Origin: Cognatiluteimonas weifangensis | Lineage (GTDB): Bacteria > Pseudomonadota > Gammaproteobacteria > Xanthomonadales > Xanthomonadaceae | Direction of reading: 5' to 3' | Assembly (NCBI RefSeq): GCF_003416885.1 | Contig: NZ_QVPD01000009.1 | Location: 52,243-116,242, forward strand | DNA: 64,000 bases | Shown here: one piece after another, positions 19,230 to 27,926 of the stretch | Position numbering within the stretch: the stretch's first letter is position 1 | Layout of the letters: the number at the start of each line of letters is the position of its first letter | Notes under the pieces: generated by a model | Told to the model about the DNA's origin: nothing | Database searches by the model: none | The model's input: the letters and a program-made list of their open reading frames with translations, nothing else | Program-made: the position numbers and the translations under genes

Positions 19230-19991
19230 ATGGTCGCATTCGACGCCAGCGAGAGCCTGACGCCTTTCGAGCTTGGCGAGGAGCGCGCCGGCGGCTATGG
19301 CGCGATTCTGTTCGACACCCGGCGCCTGCAGCAAGTCGAGCCGCAGTGGTTCGTGCCCGCCTACTGGGGCGAACGCGCGCGACCGGTGACCAGCGGCGGT
19401 CGCGGCGGCGCCTGGTTCGTCGACGGGCCGTTCGGCCCGGCGGTGCTGCGGCACTACCTGCGCGGCGGCTGGGCGGCCAGGGTCAGCCGCGACGGCTACC
19501 TGTGGCACGGCGCCGACCGCGTGCGCAGCTTCGTCGAGTTCCGCCTCGGGCGCAGCCTGCACGACCGCGGCTTGCCGGTCCCCCGGCCGATCGCCGCCTG
19601 CTACCGCCGCCACGGCGCCAGCTATCGCGCCGCGATCCTGGTCGAGCGCCTGCTCGGCGTGCATTCGCTGGCCGAGCGCGCCGCGGTTGCGGCGCAGGAC
19701 GCGCCGTGGGAGGAAACCGGGCGCCTCGTCGCCCGCTTCCACCGCGCCGGACTCGACCATGCCGACCTCAACGCGCACAACATCCTGTTCGACCCCACCG
19801 GGCAGGGCTGGCTGATCGACTTCGACAAGGGCCGCTTGCGGATTCCCGACACCGCCTGGCGCATGCGCAACCTGGCCCGCCTGCAGCGCTCGCTGCTGAA
19901 GCTGCGCGGCGCGCGCGATCCGGCCGCGGTCAGGCGCGATTTCGCCCGTCTGCGTGCGGCCTACGACGCGACCTGGGAGCGCGGCATCTGA
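19230..19991 (+). CDS. kdkA: 3-deoxy-D-manno-octulosonic acid (Kdo) kinase
   Basis: A 253-residue protein-kinase-like enzyme that phosphorylates Kdo in the LPS inner core. The catalytic loop reads [15 protein letters not shown] and the metal-binding motif is [12 protein letters not shown], both diagnostic. A TAGACT at 19218-19223 lies only 6 bases before the ATG, so the transcript may be leaderless. Its stop overlaps the next start (TGATG), which couples it to the MBL-fold gene and the moa genes behind it. Confidence 0.9.
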   Translation: MVAFDASESLTPFELGEERAGGYGAILFDTRRLQQVEPQWFVPAYWGERARPVTSGGRGGAWFVDGPFGPAVLRHYLRGGWAARVSRDGYLWHGADRVRSFVEFRLGRSLHDRGLPVPRPIAACYRRHGASYRAAILVERLLGVHSLAERAAVAAQDAPWEETGRLVARFHRAGLDHADLNAHNILFDPTGQGWLIDFDKGRLRIPDTAWRMRNLARLQRSLLKLRGARDPAAVRRDFARLRAAYDATWERGI

Positions 19992-20761
19992 TGGCCTGGG
20001 CACTGCGCTTCCACGGCGTCGGCAATTCCGGCGCGGTCGAGCTGGGTTCGGCGATGGCCACGATCGAGCGCGACGGCCGGCCGTGGCTGACGATCGACTG
20101 CGGCGGCGAGGGCCTGACCGCGTACCTGGCGCATTACGGCGCGGTGCCGCGGGCGCTGTTCGTCACCCATACGCATCTGGACCATGTCGCCGGGTTCGAG
20201 CGGCTGTTCGGCGCCAACTTCTTCGAGGCCCGCGGCGGCGACGTCACCCGCCTGTACGTGCCGGCGCCATTGGTGCCGTTGCTGCACCGGCGGGTGGCCG
20301 ATTACCCCAATGTCGTGGCCGAGGGCGGCGTCAACTTCTGGGATGCGTTCCGGCTGGTCCCGGTCGGGGACCACTTCTGGCACGACGGGCTGCGGCTGGA
20401 CGTGTTCCCGGTGCGCCACCACTGGCCGCAGACCGCTTTCGGCCTGCGCCTGCGCGGCGCCCTGGTGTGGACCGGCGACACCCGGCCGATCCCGGAGATG
20501 CTGGCCTGCCACGCCGCCGCCGGCGAACTGGTCGCCCACGATTGCGCGCTGCACGGCAACCCCTCGCACAGCGGTATCGACGACCTGCAGCGCGAATACC
20601 CGCCGGAACTGCTGGCGCGCTGCCTGCTCTACCACTACGGCAGCGTCGCCGAAGGCGCGACCCTTGCCGCTGCCGGCCATCGCGTCGCCCAGCCCGGGGA
20701 GGTGGTACCGCTGCGACCGCCGTTGCCGGGCGAGTCCGCCGACGCGGAGCGGCCGGCATGA
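19991..20761 (+). CDS. MBL-fold metallo-hydrolase
   Basis: A 256-residue metallo-beta-lactamase-fold protein. The metal-binding motif is [16 protein letters not shown]; further candidate ligands are [22 protein letters not shown] and [14 protein letters not shown]. It resembles the RNase Z-like branch without the flexible arm. The substrate is unknown. It overlaps kdkA by one base and moaA by four, so it is embedded in a translationally coupled run; whether it acts in LPS or molybdopterin synthesis cannot be told from sequence. Confidence 0.8.
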   Translation: MAWALRFHGVGNSGAVELGSAMATIERDGRPWLTIDCGGEGLTAYLAHYGAVPRALFVTHTHLDHVAGFERLFGANFFEARGGDVTRLYVPAPLVPLLHRRVADYPNVVAEGGVNFWDAFRLVPVGDHFWHDGLRLDVFPVRHHWPQTAFGLRLRGALVWTGDTRPIPEMLACHAAAGELVAHDCALHGNPSHSGIDDLQREYPPELLARCLLYHYGSVAEGATLAAAGHRVAQPGEVVPLRPPLPGESADAERPA

Positions 20762-21795
20762 GCCCGCAGCCGCATGCGGCCCCGCCGGTGCCGCAAACGC
20801 CGCCGCGCGACCTGCGCGGACGGCCGCTGCGCGACCTGCGGCTGTCGCTGATCGAAGCCTGCAATTTCCGTTGCCCGTACTGCATGCCGGCCGATCGCAT
20901 CGCCGAGGACCATGGCCTGGACGCGAGCGCGCGGCTGTCCTTCGACGAGATCGAAACCCTGGTGCGCGGCTTCGTGCGCCTGGGCGTGAGCAAGCTGCGC
21001 CTGACCGGCGGCGAGCCGCTGCTGCGCAAGCGCCTGCCGGAACTGGTAGCGCGGCTGGCGGCGATTCCCGGCCTGGACGACCTGGCCCTGACCACCAACG
21101 GCGCGCTGCTGGCGCCGCAGGCGCAAGCCTTGCGCGCCGCCGGCCTCGGGCGCCTGACGGTGAGCCTGGATGCGCTGGAACCGGAGCTGTTCCGGGCGTT
21201 GTCGGGCGGCCGCGGCCGCCTCCAGGACGTGCTGGCCGGCATCGCCGCCGCGCAGGCCGCAGGGTTCGCGCCGCTCAAGCTCAACTGCGTGGTGCAGCGC
21301 GGCGTCAACGACGGGCAAGTGCTGCCGCTGGTCGCGTTCGCGCGCGCGCACGGCCATGTCGTGCGCTTCATCGAATACATGGACGTGGGCACCTGCAACG
21401 GCTGGGAGCGCGCGCGGGTGGTGCCGTCGGCGGAATTGCGCGACCGCATCCACGCACGCTGGCCGCTGCGGCCGCTGGATCCCCATTACCGCGGCGAGGT
21501 CGCCGCACGCTACGCCTGCGTCGACGGCGGCGGCGAGATCGGCTTCGTGAGCTCGGTCAGCGCGCCGTTCTGCGGCGACTGCCACCGCGCCCGGGTCTCG
21601 GCCGACGGCAAGCTCTACACCTGCCTGTTCGCGGGCAGCGGCAGCGATTTGCGCCCGGCCCTGCGCCAGGGCGAGGCCGCCCTGGTGCAGCGCGTCGCCG
21701 CATTGTGGCGCGGGCGCGAGGACCGCTACAGCGAGATCCGCAACCAGGCCTCGACGCCGCGGCAACATGTCGAAATGTATCTGGTAGGCGGCTGA
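20758..21795 (+). CDS. moaA: GTP 3',8-cyclase MoaA
   Basis: A 345-residue radical-SAM enzyme that starts molybdopterin synthesis from GTP. The SAM cluster motif is [11 protein letters not shown], and the C-terminal cluster uses [23 protein letters not shown] (C-x2-C-x13-C). The protein ends in Gly-Gly (MYLVGG), as needed for activity. An N-terminal extension of about 20 Pro/Ala-rich residues is present. ATGA overlap with the MBL gene and TGATG overlap with moaC. Confidence 0.95.
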   Translation: MSPQPHAAPPVPQTPPRDLRGRPLRDLRLSLIEACNFRCPYCMPADRIAEDHGLDASARLSFDEIETLVRGFVRLGVSKLRLTGGEPLLRKRLPELVARLAAIPGLDDLALTTNGALLAPQAQALRAAGLGRLTVSLDALEPELFRALSGGRGRLQDVLAGIAAAQAAGFAPLKLNCVVQRGVNDGQVLPLVAFARAHGHVVRFIEYMDVGTCNGWERARVVPSAELRDRIHARWPLRPLDPHYRGEVAARYACVDGGGEIGFVSSVSAPFCGDCHRARVSADGKLYTCLFAGSGSDLRPALRQGEAALVQRVAALWRGREDRYSEIRNQASTPRQHVEMYLVGG

Positions 21796-22316
21796 TGAAA
21801 ACGACGACGAAGGCGACGACGAAGGCGAAGGTCCCGCCCCGGAGCTTGACCCACATCGACCCCGACGGCCGGCCGGCGATGGTCGATGTTTCGGCCAAGG
21901 CGGTGACGGCGCGCACGGCCGTGGCCGAGTGTCGCGTGCGCTTTCCGGCGGCGGTCGCCGCGCAGCTGCACGCCAGCGGCCTGAAGAGCGCCAAGGGCGG
22001 GATCGTCGAGACCGCGATCGTCGCCGGCACCCTGGCGGTGAAGCGCACCCACGAGCTGATTCCGTTCTGCCACCCGCTGCCGATCGACGGCTGCCGGATC
22101 GCGATCGCCTGGCACGGCGAGCGCGAACTGCGGATCGAATGTGCGGTGCGCACCACCCACCGCACCGGCGTGGAGATGGAGGCGCTGACCGGCGCCACGG
22201 TGGCGGCGCTGACGGTGTACGACATGTGCAAGGCGCTGTCGCACGCGATCGTGCTCGGCCCGGCGCGGCTGCTGGGCAAGCGCGGCGGCAGGCACGATTT
22301 CGGAGCGACGGACTGA
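21795..22316 (+). CDS. moaC: Cyclic pyranopterin monophosphate synthase MoaC
   Basis: A 173-residue enzyme that converts the MoaA product to cPMP. Conserved stretches: [36 protein letters not shown] and [19 protein letters not shown], including the catalytic Lys of [10 protein letters not shown]. The first 12 residues ([12 protein letters not shown]) come from an imperfect ACG-rich simple repeat and lie outside the fold, so the true start could be later. Confidence 0.95.
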   Translation: MKTTTKATTKAKVPPRSLTHIDPDGRPAMVDVSAKAVTARTAVAECRVRFPAAVAAQLHASGLKSAKGGIVETAIVAGTLAVKRTHELIPFCHPLPIDGCRIAIAWHGERELRIECAVRTTHRTGVEMEALTGATVAALTVYDMCKALSHAIVLGPARLLGKRGGRHDFGATD

Positions 22317-22555
22317 TGCGGGTCAAACTGCTGTATTTCGCCAGCCTGCGCGACGCCGCGGGCCGGGCCGAGGAAACCCTGGACACGCAGGCGGCGGATC
22401 TGCGCGCGCTGTACGCGGCGCTGCAGGCGCGTCACGGATTCGCGTTGCCGGCCGCGCGCTTGCGAGTGGCGGTGGACGGCGCGTTCGCGGACTGGGACGC
22501 GGCGCTGCGCGAGGGCAGCGAGATCGCCTTCATCCCGCCGGTGTCGGGCGGCTGA
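22316..22555 (+). CDS. moaD: Molybdopterin synthase sulfur-carrier subunit MoaD
   Basis: A 79-residue ubiquitin-fold protein beginning [16 protein letters not shown] and ending FIPPVSGG. The C-terminal Gly-Gly is thiocarboxylated and delivers sulfur to MoaE. One-base overlap with moaC and one base before the moaE start, as expected for a stoichiometric pair. Confidence 0.95.
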   Translation: MRVKLLYFASLRDAAGRAEETLDTQAADLRALYAALQARHGFALPAARLRVAVDGAFADWDAALREGSEIAFIPPVSGG

Positions 22556-22556
22556 C

Positions 22557-22997
22557 ATGGCACGCTTCCGTCTGGCCGACACGCCGTTCGATACCGCCAG
22601 CCTGCGCGCGGACCTGCTGGATGCGCGCGTGGGCGGCTACGCCAGCTTCGAGGGCTGGGTGCGCAACGACAACGAGGGCCGCGCCGTGGACGGCCTGCGC
22701 TACGAGGCTTACGCGGCGCTGGCGCAGGCCGAGGGCGAGGCAATCCTGGCCGAAGCGCTGGCGAAGTTCGACATCCTCGACGCGCATTGCGTGCACCGCG
22801 TCGGCGACCTGGCCATCGGCGAGCTGGCGGTCTGGGTCGGGGTCAGCGCCGCGCATCGCGACGCCGCCTTCGCCGCCTGCCGCTACATCATCGACGAGGT
22901 GAAGTCGCGCGTCCCGATCTGGAAGCACGAGCGCTACGCCGACGGCGACGCCGGCTGGCTGCACCCGCCCGGCGACGGGAATCCACCTGCCGGGTAA
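22557..22997 (+). CDS. moaE: Molybdopterin synthase catalytic subunit MoaE
   Basis: A 146-residue catalytic subunit that inserts two sulfurs into cPMP. Recognised by VGGYASFEGWVRNDNEGRAV, then VHRVGDLAIGELAVWVGVS and the active-site helix IIDEVKSRVPIWKHERY with catalytic lysines. It ends the kdkA-MBL-moaACDE run; moaB, mog and moeA are not in the window. Confidence 0.95.
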   Translation: MARFRLADTPFDTASLRADLLDARVGGYASFEGWVRNDNEGRAVDGLRYEAYAALAQAEGEAILAEALAKFDILDAHCVHRVGDLAIGELAVWVGVSAAHRDAAFAACRYIIDEVKSRVPIWKHERYADGDAGWLHPPGDGNPPAG

Positions 22998-23235
22998 TCG
23001 CCGCGCACCGCAAGCCTGTGGTGCATCCGTCCGGAGGTAGGGACGATCCGGCTGGATGATCGCCGCGCCGCCGCACGCCACCAAACCGGATCGCCGCGAA
23101 CCTTCTGGTGGGAAGCCCCCTTTTAGTAAAAGGGGGCGCGCCGACAGCCGCGGGGAAATTGGAGGTACGAAGCCGGGACCCATGATTTGCGGCTGCAAAT
23201 CATGGGATTGCCAATGCGCAGCATTGGAAATGGCG
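22998..23235. repeat. Hairpin-rich intergenic region between moaE and the SRP RNA gene
   Basis: A chain of perfect small inverted repeats: GCCCCCTTTTA/TAAAAGGGGGC (23115-23125 with 23127-23137, one base between), CCCATGATTTGC/GCAAATCATGGG (23179-23190 with 23195-23206, loop GGCT) and CCAATGC/GCATTGG (23211-23217 with 23221-23227, loop GCA). They resemble dispersed intergenic hairpins of xanthomonads. On the minus strand they lie just after the SRP RNA 3' end, but no T-tract follows, so standard termination is doubtful. No gene is supportable. Confidence 0.7.
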
Positions 23236-23342
23236 ATGGCCCCGCCGGCTGACCTCGGCGCCCGCATCGCTCGATACCGTTGCTGCCTTCCGGCCCTGGC
23301 GGGGTTTTCGAACTAGCGTCGCGAGGGGCCGACGGGGCCACC
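23236..23342 (-). ncRNA. ffs: Signal recognition particle 4.5S RNA
   Basis: On the minus strand the conserved apical domain CCAGGGCCGGAAGGCAGCAA, including the GGAA-type tetraloop and asymmetric loop, is at about 23277-23297. The ends pair (GGCCCCG near 23340 with CGGGGCC near 23240) to form the long hairpin typical of short bacterial SRP RNA. Ends are estimated from this pairing. The RNA binds Ffh for membrane-protein targeting. Proximity to dnaX is common in bacteria. Confidence 0.9.
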
Positions 23343-23430
23343 ATGGAAACGTTGAAACACCACCCGTGCAACCGGCGGCTTTTGCGAAGGGCCGCACCGG
23401 GAGGTGCGGGCGCATGCAAGGGACAGTAAC

Positions 23431-23523
23431 TGGCGGAGAGAGGGGGATTCGAACCCCCGAGGCGGTGTTTAGCCGCCTACACACTTTCCAGGCGTGCTCC
23501 TTCAACCACTCGGACACCTCTCC
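23431..23523 (-). tRNA. tRNA-Ser (GGA)
   Basis: Class II tRNA on the minus strand with acceptor GGAGAGG at 23523-23517 and encoded CCA at 23433-23431. Stem CACGC/GTGTG with loop CTGGAAA gives anticodon GGA. It precedes ffs in transcription order, 88 bases away, so the two may be co-transcribed; a hairpin (23392-23398 with 23403-23409) lies between. Confidence 0.95.
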
Positions 23524-23648
23524 GGGACCGCGCATTGTAGCGGCGGCTCCATACCCCCACAACAACCCGCCATCGCCCCGGAAGGCGCGCTGGCGGGCGT
23601 CGCGGGAGCGGGCGGGCAAATTTTCCCGCGGCGCGGCAGAATGCCCGC

Positions 23649-25457
23649 ATGTCCTATCTCGTCCTCGCCCGCAAGTGGCGCCCGAAGCGGTTTTCCGAGC
23701 TGGTCGGGCAGGAGCATGTGGTGCGGGCGCTGACCAATGCGCTGGATTCGGGCCGCGTCCACCATGCGTTCCTGTTCACCGGCACCCGCGGCGTCGGCAA
23801 GACCACCATCGCCCGGATCTTCGCCAAATCGCTGAACTGCGAGCGCGGCACTTCGGCCGAGCCCTGCGGCGAGTGCGAGACCTGCCAGGCGATCGACGCC
23901 GGCCGCTACATCGACCTGCTGGAGATCGACGCGGCCTCCAACACCGGCGTGGACGACGTCCGCGACCTGATCGAGAACGCGCAGTACATGCCCTCGCGCG
24001 GGCGCTACAAGGTGTACCTGATCGACGAGGTGCACATGCTGTCCAAGCCGGCGTTCAACGCGCTGCTGAAGACGCTCGAGGAGCCGCCGGAGCACGTCAA
24101 GTTCCTGTTCGCGACCACCGACCCGGAAAAGCTGCTGGTCACGGTGCTGTCGCGTTGCCTGCAGTTCAACCTCAAGCGCCTGGACGAGGACCAGATCGCC
24201 GGGCAGATCGCGAAGATCCTCGCGGCCGAGGGCATCGATGCCGAGCCCGGTGCGATCCGGCAACTCGCCCGGGGTGCCGACGGCAGCCTGCGCGACGGGT
24301 TGTCGCTGCTCGACCAGGCGATCGCCTATACCGGTGCCGGCAGCGGCGGCGGCAAACTCGAGGACGCCGCGGTCGCCGCCATGCTGGGCACCGTCGACCG
24401 CAGCCGGGTCGGCGCGCTGCTGGCGGCGCTGGCCGACGGCGACGGCGCCGCGCTGCTGGACGAGGTCGCCGCCCTGGCCGAATTCTCGCCGGACTGGAGC
24501 GGGGTGCTGGACGCGCTGGCCGACGCCCTGCACCGGCTGCAGGTGCGGCAGCTGGTGCCGCAGGCGGCGGTCGAGGACGGCGGCATCGATCTCGATACGC
24601 TGGCATCGCGGCTGCGCCCGGAGTTGGTGCAGCTGTGGTACCAGATGGCGCTGAACGCGCGCCGCGACCTGTCGCTGGCGCCCAGCCCGCGCGCCGGCTT
24701 CGAGATGGGCGTGCTGCGGATGCTGGCGTTCCGTCCGGCCGCGGCGGGCGCGCCGTCGGCATCGGTGGCGGGCGGTGACGCCGCGCCGCGGATCAGCGGC
24801 GCCGCGGCGGCGAAAGCCGCGCTCGCCGAGGCGGCGCCGGCGCGTCCGGCCCGCGCCGCGCCCGCACGTCCGGCCCCCATGCGCATTGCCGAGCCGGCGC
24901 CGGCAGAGCACGCCTCGGCGGAGCACGTCTCGACGGCGCGTGCGTCGTCCGCGCACGCGTCGTCGGCGCCGATGGCATCGGAGCCTGCAGCGCCGGAGCC
25001 GTCGCGACAGGTGCCGCCGAAACCTGCTTCGTCGGGGCCGGCGTCGTCGGGGCCGGCGTCGCCGGGAACGCTCGACGCCGACGGCTGGCTGCGGTTGGTG
25101 GCCGGCAGCGACCTCAGGGGGCCGGCCCGGGAACTCGCCGCGCACGCCGCGTTCGTCGCCTACGCCGATGGCGTGCTGCGGCTGGCGCTGCTGCCGGGCG
25201 ACGAACTGCTGCAGTCGCCGGCATCGACGAAGACGCTGGCGCAGGCGCTGGCGCCGGCGCTGGGCGGCGTGCCGCAGATCCGGTTCGAGGTCGCTGCGGC
25301 AAGCGTCGAGACGCTGCACCAGCGCAGTGCGCGTGAGCGCGACGCCCGCCAGGAAGCGGCCGAGGCCGCGTTCCTGGCCGACCCCGGCGTGCAGCAGCTG
25401 ATCCGGCAGCACGGCGCGCAGCTCGTGCCCGATTCCATCCGCCCTTTCGACGAGTAG
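23649..25457 (+). CDS. dnaX: DNA polymerase III subunits gamma/tau
   Basis: A 602-residue clamp-loader ATPase. Domains: AAA+ with Walker A TGTRGVGKTT, zinc module CGECETC plus an upstream Cys, Walker B YLIDEVHML and SRC motif in VLSRCLQFN; then the clamp-loader collar; then a long Ala/Pro/Ser-rich linker (about residues 360-480); and a C-terminal tau domain ending PDSIRPFDE. I found no A-rich slippery heptamer like that of E. coli, so a frameshifted gamma form is not predicted. A CAGAAT at 23637-23642 lies 6 bases before the ATG. First gene of dnaX-ybaB-recR. Confidence 0.95.
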   Translation: MSYLVLARKWRPKRFSELVGQEHVVRALTNALDSGRVHHAFLFTGTRGVGKTTIARIFAKSLNCERGTSAEPCGECETCQAIDAGRYIDLLEIDAASNTGVDDVRDLIENAQYMPSRGRYKVYLIDEVHMLSKPAFNALLKTLEEPPEHVKFLFATTDPEKLLVTVLSRCLQFNLKRLDEDQIAGQIAKILAAEGIDAEPGAIRQLARGADGSLRDGLSLLDQAIAYTGAGSGGGKLEDAAVAAMLGTVDRSRVGALLAALADGDGAALLDEVAALAEFSPDWSGVLDALADALHRLQVRQLVPQAAVEDGGIDLDTLASRLRPELVQLWYQMALNARRDLSLAPSPRAGFEMGVLRMLAFRPAAAGAPSASVAGGDAAPRISGAAAAKAALAEAAPARPARAAPARPAPMRIAEPAPAEHASAEHVSTARASSAHASSAPMASEPAAPEPSRQVPPKPASSGPASSGPASPGTLDADGWLRLVAGSDLRGPARELAAHAAFVAYADGVLRLALLPGDELLQSPASTKTLAQALAPALGGVPQIRFEVAAASVETLHQRSARERDARQEAAEAAFLADPGVQQLIRQHGAQLVPDSIRPFDE

Positions 25458-25463
25458 GCAGCC

Positions 25464-25790
25464 ATGCGCGGAAACATCGCCCAGCTCATGCAGCAGGCGC
25501 AGAAGATGCAGGAGAACATGCAGCGCGCGCAGGAGGAACTGGCGCGCCTGGAGGTCACCGGCAACGCCGGCGGCGGCATGGTCGAGGTCGTCCTGAGCGG
25601 ACGCATGGAGTGCCGCAAGGTGCGCATCGATCCGGCGGTGCTGGCCGATCCGGAAATGGCCGAGGACCTGATCGCCGCGGCGTTCAACGACGCGGTCAAC
25701 AAGGCCAATGCCGCCTCGCAGGAGAAGCTCGGCGCGGCGACCGCGGGCTTGCCGCTGCCGCCGGGAATGAAGCTGCCGGGGCTGTTCTGA
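25464..25790 (+). CDS. ybaB: YbaB/EbfC family nucleoid-associated protein
   Basis: A 108-residue DNA-binding protein. It begins [20 protein letters not shown], with a long N-terminal helix, followed by [21 protein letters not shown] and [14 protein letters not shown], all typical. It forms tweezer-like dimers on DNA. It sits six bases after dnaX and before recR, the standard order. Confidence 0.95.
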   Translation: MRGNIAQLMQQAQKMQENMQRAQEELARLEVTGNAGGGMVEVVLSGRMECRKVRIDPAVLADPEMAEDLIAAAFNDAVNKANAASQEKLGAATAGLPLPPGMKLPGLF

Positions 25791-25941
25791 TGCCGATGCC
25801 GCGACGCCTCCGGCCCGGCTCCGGGGCAGGCGTTGCCGCCAAGCCGCAGGCGGCAGCGAACAGCGCCAGCGGCGCCCGGGGGCGCGGCGCAACGCCGGCA
25901 TGCCCCGCCAGCGCGCCCGCGCGCGCGGCCCCGGCGCCGCG

Positions 25942-26562
25942 ATGAGCTCCCTGCTCGAGCAGTTGATCGAAGCCTTCCGGGTGCTGCCCGGCGTCGGCCA
26001 GAAGACCGCGCAACGCATGGCCTACCACGTGCTCGAACGCGAGCGCGAAGGCGGGCGCCGCCTGGCCGAAACGCTGGCCGCCGCGGTCGAGCGCATCGGC
26101 CACTGCGCGCGCTGCCGCGATTTCAGCGAGAGCACGCTGTGCGCGACCTGCGCCAGCAGCGCGCGCGACGCGCAGACACTGTGCGCGGTGGAATCCCCGG
26201 CCGACCGGCTGGCGATCGAGCAGGCCACCGGGTATCGCGGCCTGTACTTCGTGCTGCAGGGCCGCCTGAGCCCGCTCGACGGCATCGGCCCGCGCGAACT
26301 CGGCCTGGATACGCTGGCCGAGCGGCTCGCCGAGGGCGAGGTGCGCGAGCTGATCATCGCCACCAACCCGACGGTCGAGGGCGAAGCCACCGCGCATTAC
26401 CTGGCGCAGCTGGCGCGGCGCCACGGCGTGCGCCCGAGCCGGCTCGCCCACGGCGTGCCGCTGGGCGGCGAGCTGGAATACGTCGACCGCGGCACGCTGT
26501 CGCACGCCTTCGGCAGCCGCAGCGAGATGCCGCCGGAGCCGGGTGCGGGCAGGCGCGACTAG
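25942..26562 (+). CDS. recR: Recombination mediator RecR
   Basis: A 206-residue RecFOR-pathway protein. Order of motifs: helix-hairpin-helix [15 protein letters not shown], zinc finger [17 protein letters not shown], Toprim acid in [14 protein letters not shown], and the Toprim C-terminal [16 protein letters not shown]. The ATG at 25942 ([17 protein letters not shown]) is chosen by homology. About 150 bases separate it from ybaB, more than usual, and hold no gene. Works with RecO at 57808. Confidence 0.95.
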   Translation: MSSLLEQLIEAFRVLPGVGQKTAQRMAYHVLEREREGGRRLAETLAAAVERIGHCARCRDFSESTLCATCASSARDAQTLCAVESPADRLAIEQATGYRGLYFVLQGRLSPLDGIGPRELGLDTLAERLAEGEVRELIIATNPTVEGEATAHYLAQLARRHGVRPSRLAHGVPLGGELEYVDRGTLSHAFGSRSEMPPEPGAGRRD

Positions 26563-26636
26563 CGGTTCCGGCTGCGGCGGAATCCAGCGTTACCATCCGT
26601 TTCCCGATATCGCTCCCGCAACCGGATTCCGAGGCC

Positions 26637-26984
26637 ATGGACACCATCTTCCACAAGATCATCCGCCGCGAGCTTCCGGCCGACATCGTGTTCGAGGACG
26701 AGCATGTGATCGGATTCCGCGACATCGCCCCGCAGGCGCCGGTGCACATACTGTTCGTGCCCAAGACCGTCGACATCGCCACGCTCGACGACCTGCAGCC
26801 GTCGCAGGCCGGGATCGTCGGCCGGCTGGCGCTGGCGGCGGCCGCTTACGCCCGGCGCGAGGGCTACGCCGCGGACGGCTACCGGATCGTGATGAACTGC
26901 AACGACCATGGCGGGCAGACGGTGTTCCAGATCCACCTGCACCTGCTGGCGGGCGCGCCGCTGGGACGCTTCGGCACGCCGTAG
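26637..26984 (+). CDS. HIT-family nucleotide hydrolase (HinT-like)
   Basis: A 115-residue histidine-triad protein. It begins MDTIFHKIIRRELPADIVFE, has IAPQAPVHILFVPK, and ends GAPLGRFGTP. The triad reads VFQIHLHLLAG: His100 and His102 are present, but Gln98 replaces the first His of the usual HxHxH. HinT-type enzymes hydrolyse purine nucleoside phosphoramidates; the middle His is the nucleophile and is retained, so activity is plausible. The composite repeat begins shortly after its stop. Confidence 0.9.
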   Translation: MDTIFHKIIRRELPADIVFEDEHVIGFRDIAPQAPVHILFVPKTVDIATLDDLQPSQAGIVGRLALAAAAYARREGYAADGYRIVMNCNDHGGQTVFQIHLHLLAGAPLGRFGTP

Positions 26985-27062
26985 CCGGGATTGGGGGATG
27001 GCAGGAGCAACAGCCGCACCGGTTTTTGGATTCTTCTCCCGAGTGCGGGAACCCTGCGAGGG

Positions 27063-27170
27063 GAAGCCGATGGCCCGGCCTGTGCGGGACACGCCGTGAA
27101 TACGTCCCTGTAGGCTCCTCGGCGGCATCCATGCCGCCGACGGTCCTGCACAGGCCGGGCCACCGGCTTC
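27063..27170. repeat. Palindrome A, copy 2
   Basis: 28-base inverted arms (27063-27090 and 27143-27170) with two mismatches, one of which would be a G-U pair in RNA. The core 27091-27146 is identical to copies 1 and 3. Confidence 0.9.
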
Positions 27171-27233
27171 TGGCAAGTGAGTTGGCGCTTGTAAAAAAGA
27201 GCCACCCGAAGCGACAGACTCCACGCTCGCCAA

Positions 27234-27330
27234 GTCGCCGGCCGGCGGGCTGGGGGACCATGGATGGTCCACGACCCGGCTTAAAGACAGGAGGTCGTCA
27301 GGAGGACGCAGCCCCCCAGCCCGCCGGGGC
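27234..27330. repeat. Palindrome B, copy 2
   Basis: 15-base perfect arms (27242-27256 and 27313-27327) around an inner palindrome GGACCAT/ATGGTCC (27255-27261 with 27264-27270). Less perfect than copy 1. Confidence 0.8.
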
Positions 27331-27428
27331 AATGACTCCCTCCGAAGCCGATCTTCCGAAACCGATCTCGCGAGATCAGGCCATGGGCCCCGGGAATGCG
27401 CAGTCGCGAATCACCGTCTCCCGGCTTC

Positions 27429-27926
27429 TCACCACCAGCCCCACCACGGCCACGGCGCCGGCCGCGTGATCACGTCCACGCGCTCGCGCAGCGGCCACAG
27501 GTAGACGACGTCGGCGGCCAGGCGCGGGAAGCGGTACTCGTAGCCGCCGACCTTGCGCGTGTCGTAACCGTCGATGCGGCCGGTGAAGGTCACCTCGCGG
27601 TTTTTCTCGAACAGCGCCGGATCGTAGAAGCCGGTACGACAGGCGATGAACCGCCCGCCGATGTCGTCGCTGGCCCAGTACGGGCGGCCGTCGCTGCCCA
27701 GGCGGGTGGAGATCATTTCGAAACAGGTGCGATTGGTCTGCGGCTCGACCTGCACGATGCGGCCGCCCCAGCGCACCAGCGCGCCGGTGCTGTCGCGCTC
27801 GGCCGCCTCGCGCGGTGTGATCGGGGTGAACTGGCCCTGCAGCGGCAGCGGCTGAGTCGCGCAGGCGGCCAGCAGGACGGCCAGGGCGAGGAGGACGTAA
27901 CGGGTATTCCGGAGCGGGGCGATCAT
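27429..27926 (-). CDS. Slp-family outer-membrane lipoprotein
   Basis: A 165-residue lipoprotein. The signal peptide ends in lipobox LLAAC with Cys22. The mature part holds VRWGGRIVQVEPQTNRTCFE and VTFTGRIDGYDTRKVGGYEYRFPRLAADVVYLWP, matching the Slp/YeaY family (starvation- or carbon-induced lipoproteins). It ends in a Trp/Pro-rich tail (PWPWWGWW). ATGA overlap with the upstream transglutaminase gene puts it last in the moxR operon. Confidence 0.85.
   Translation of the reverse strand: MIAPLRNTRYVLLALAVLLAACATQPLPLQGQFTPITPREAAERDSTGALVRWGGRIVQVEPQTNRTCFEMISTRLGSDGRPYWASDDIGGRFIACRTGFYDPALFEKNREVTFTGRIDGYDTRKVGGYEYRFPRLAADVVYLWPLRERVDVITRPAPWPWWGWW

Larger units (their letters stand above)
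27031..27375 (-). repeat. Composite palindromic repeat, copy 2 (reversed A then B)
   Basis: The 444-base gap between the convergent HIT and slp genes is filled by the copy-1 element in reverse: an A half-unit (27031-27062), palindrome A (27063-27170), the conserved spacer with its A6 run (27171-27233), and palindrome B (27234-27330), followed by a degenerate tail to about 27375. Similarity to 9060-9360 continues through the spacer, so the whole B-spacer-A block behaves as one unit. No gene is supportable here. Confidence 0.8.

Noticed and set aside
21795..21830. ACG-rich repeat at the moaC start as a frameshift or contingency locus
   Set aside because: The units are imperfect (mixed ACGACG and AAGGCG) and in multiples of three, and the conserved fold begins after them.
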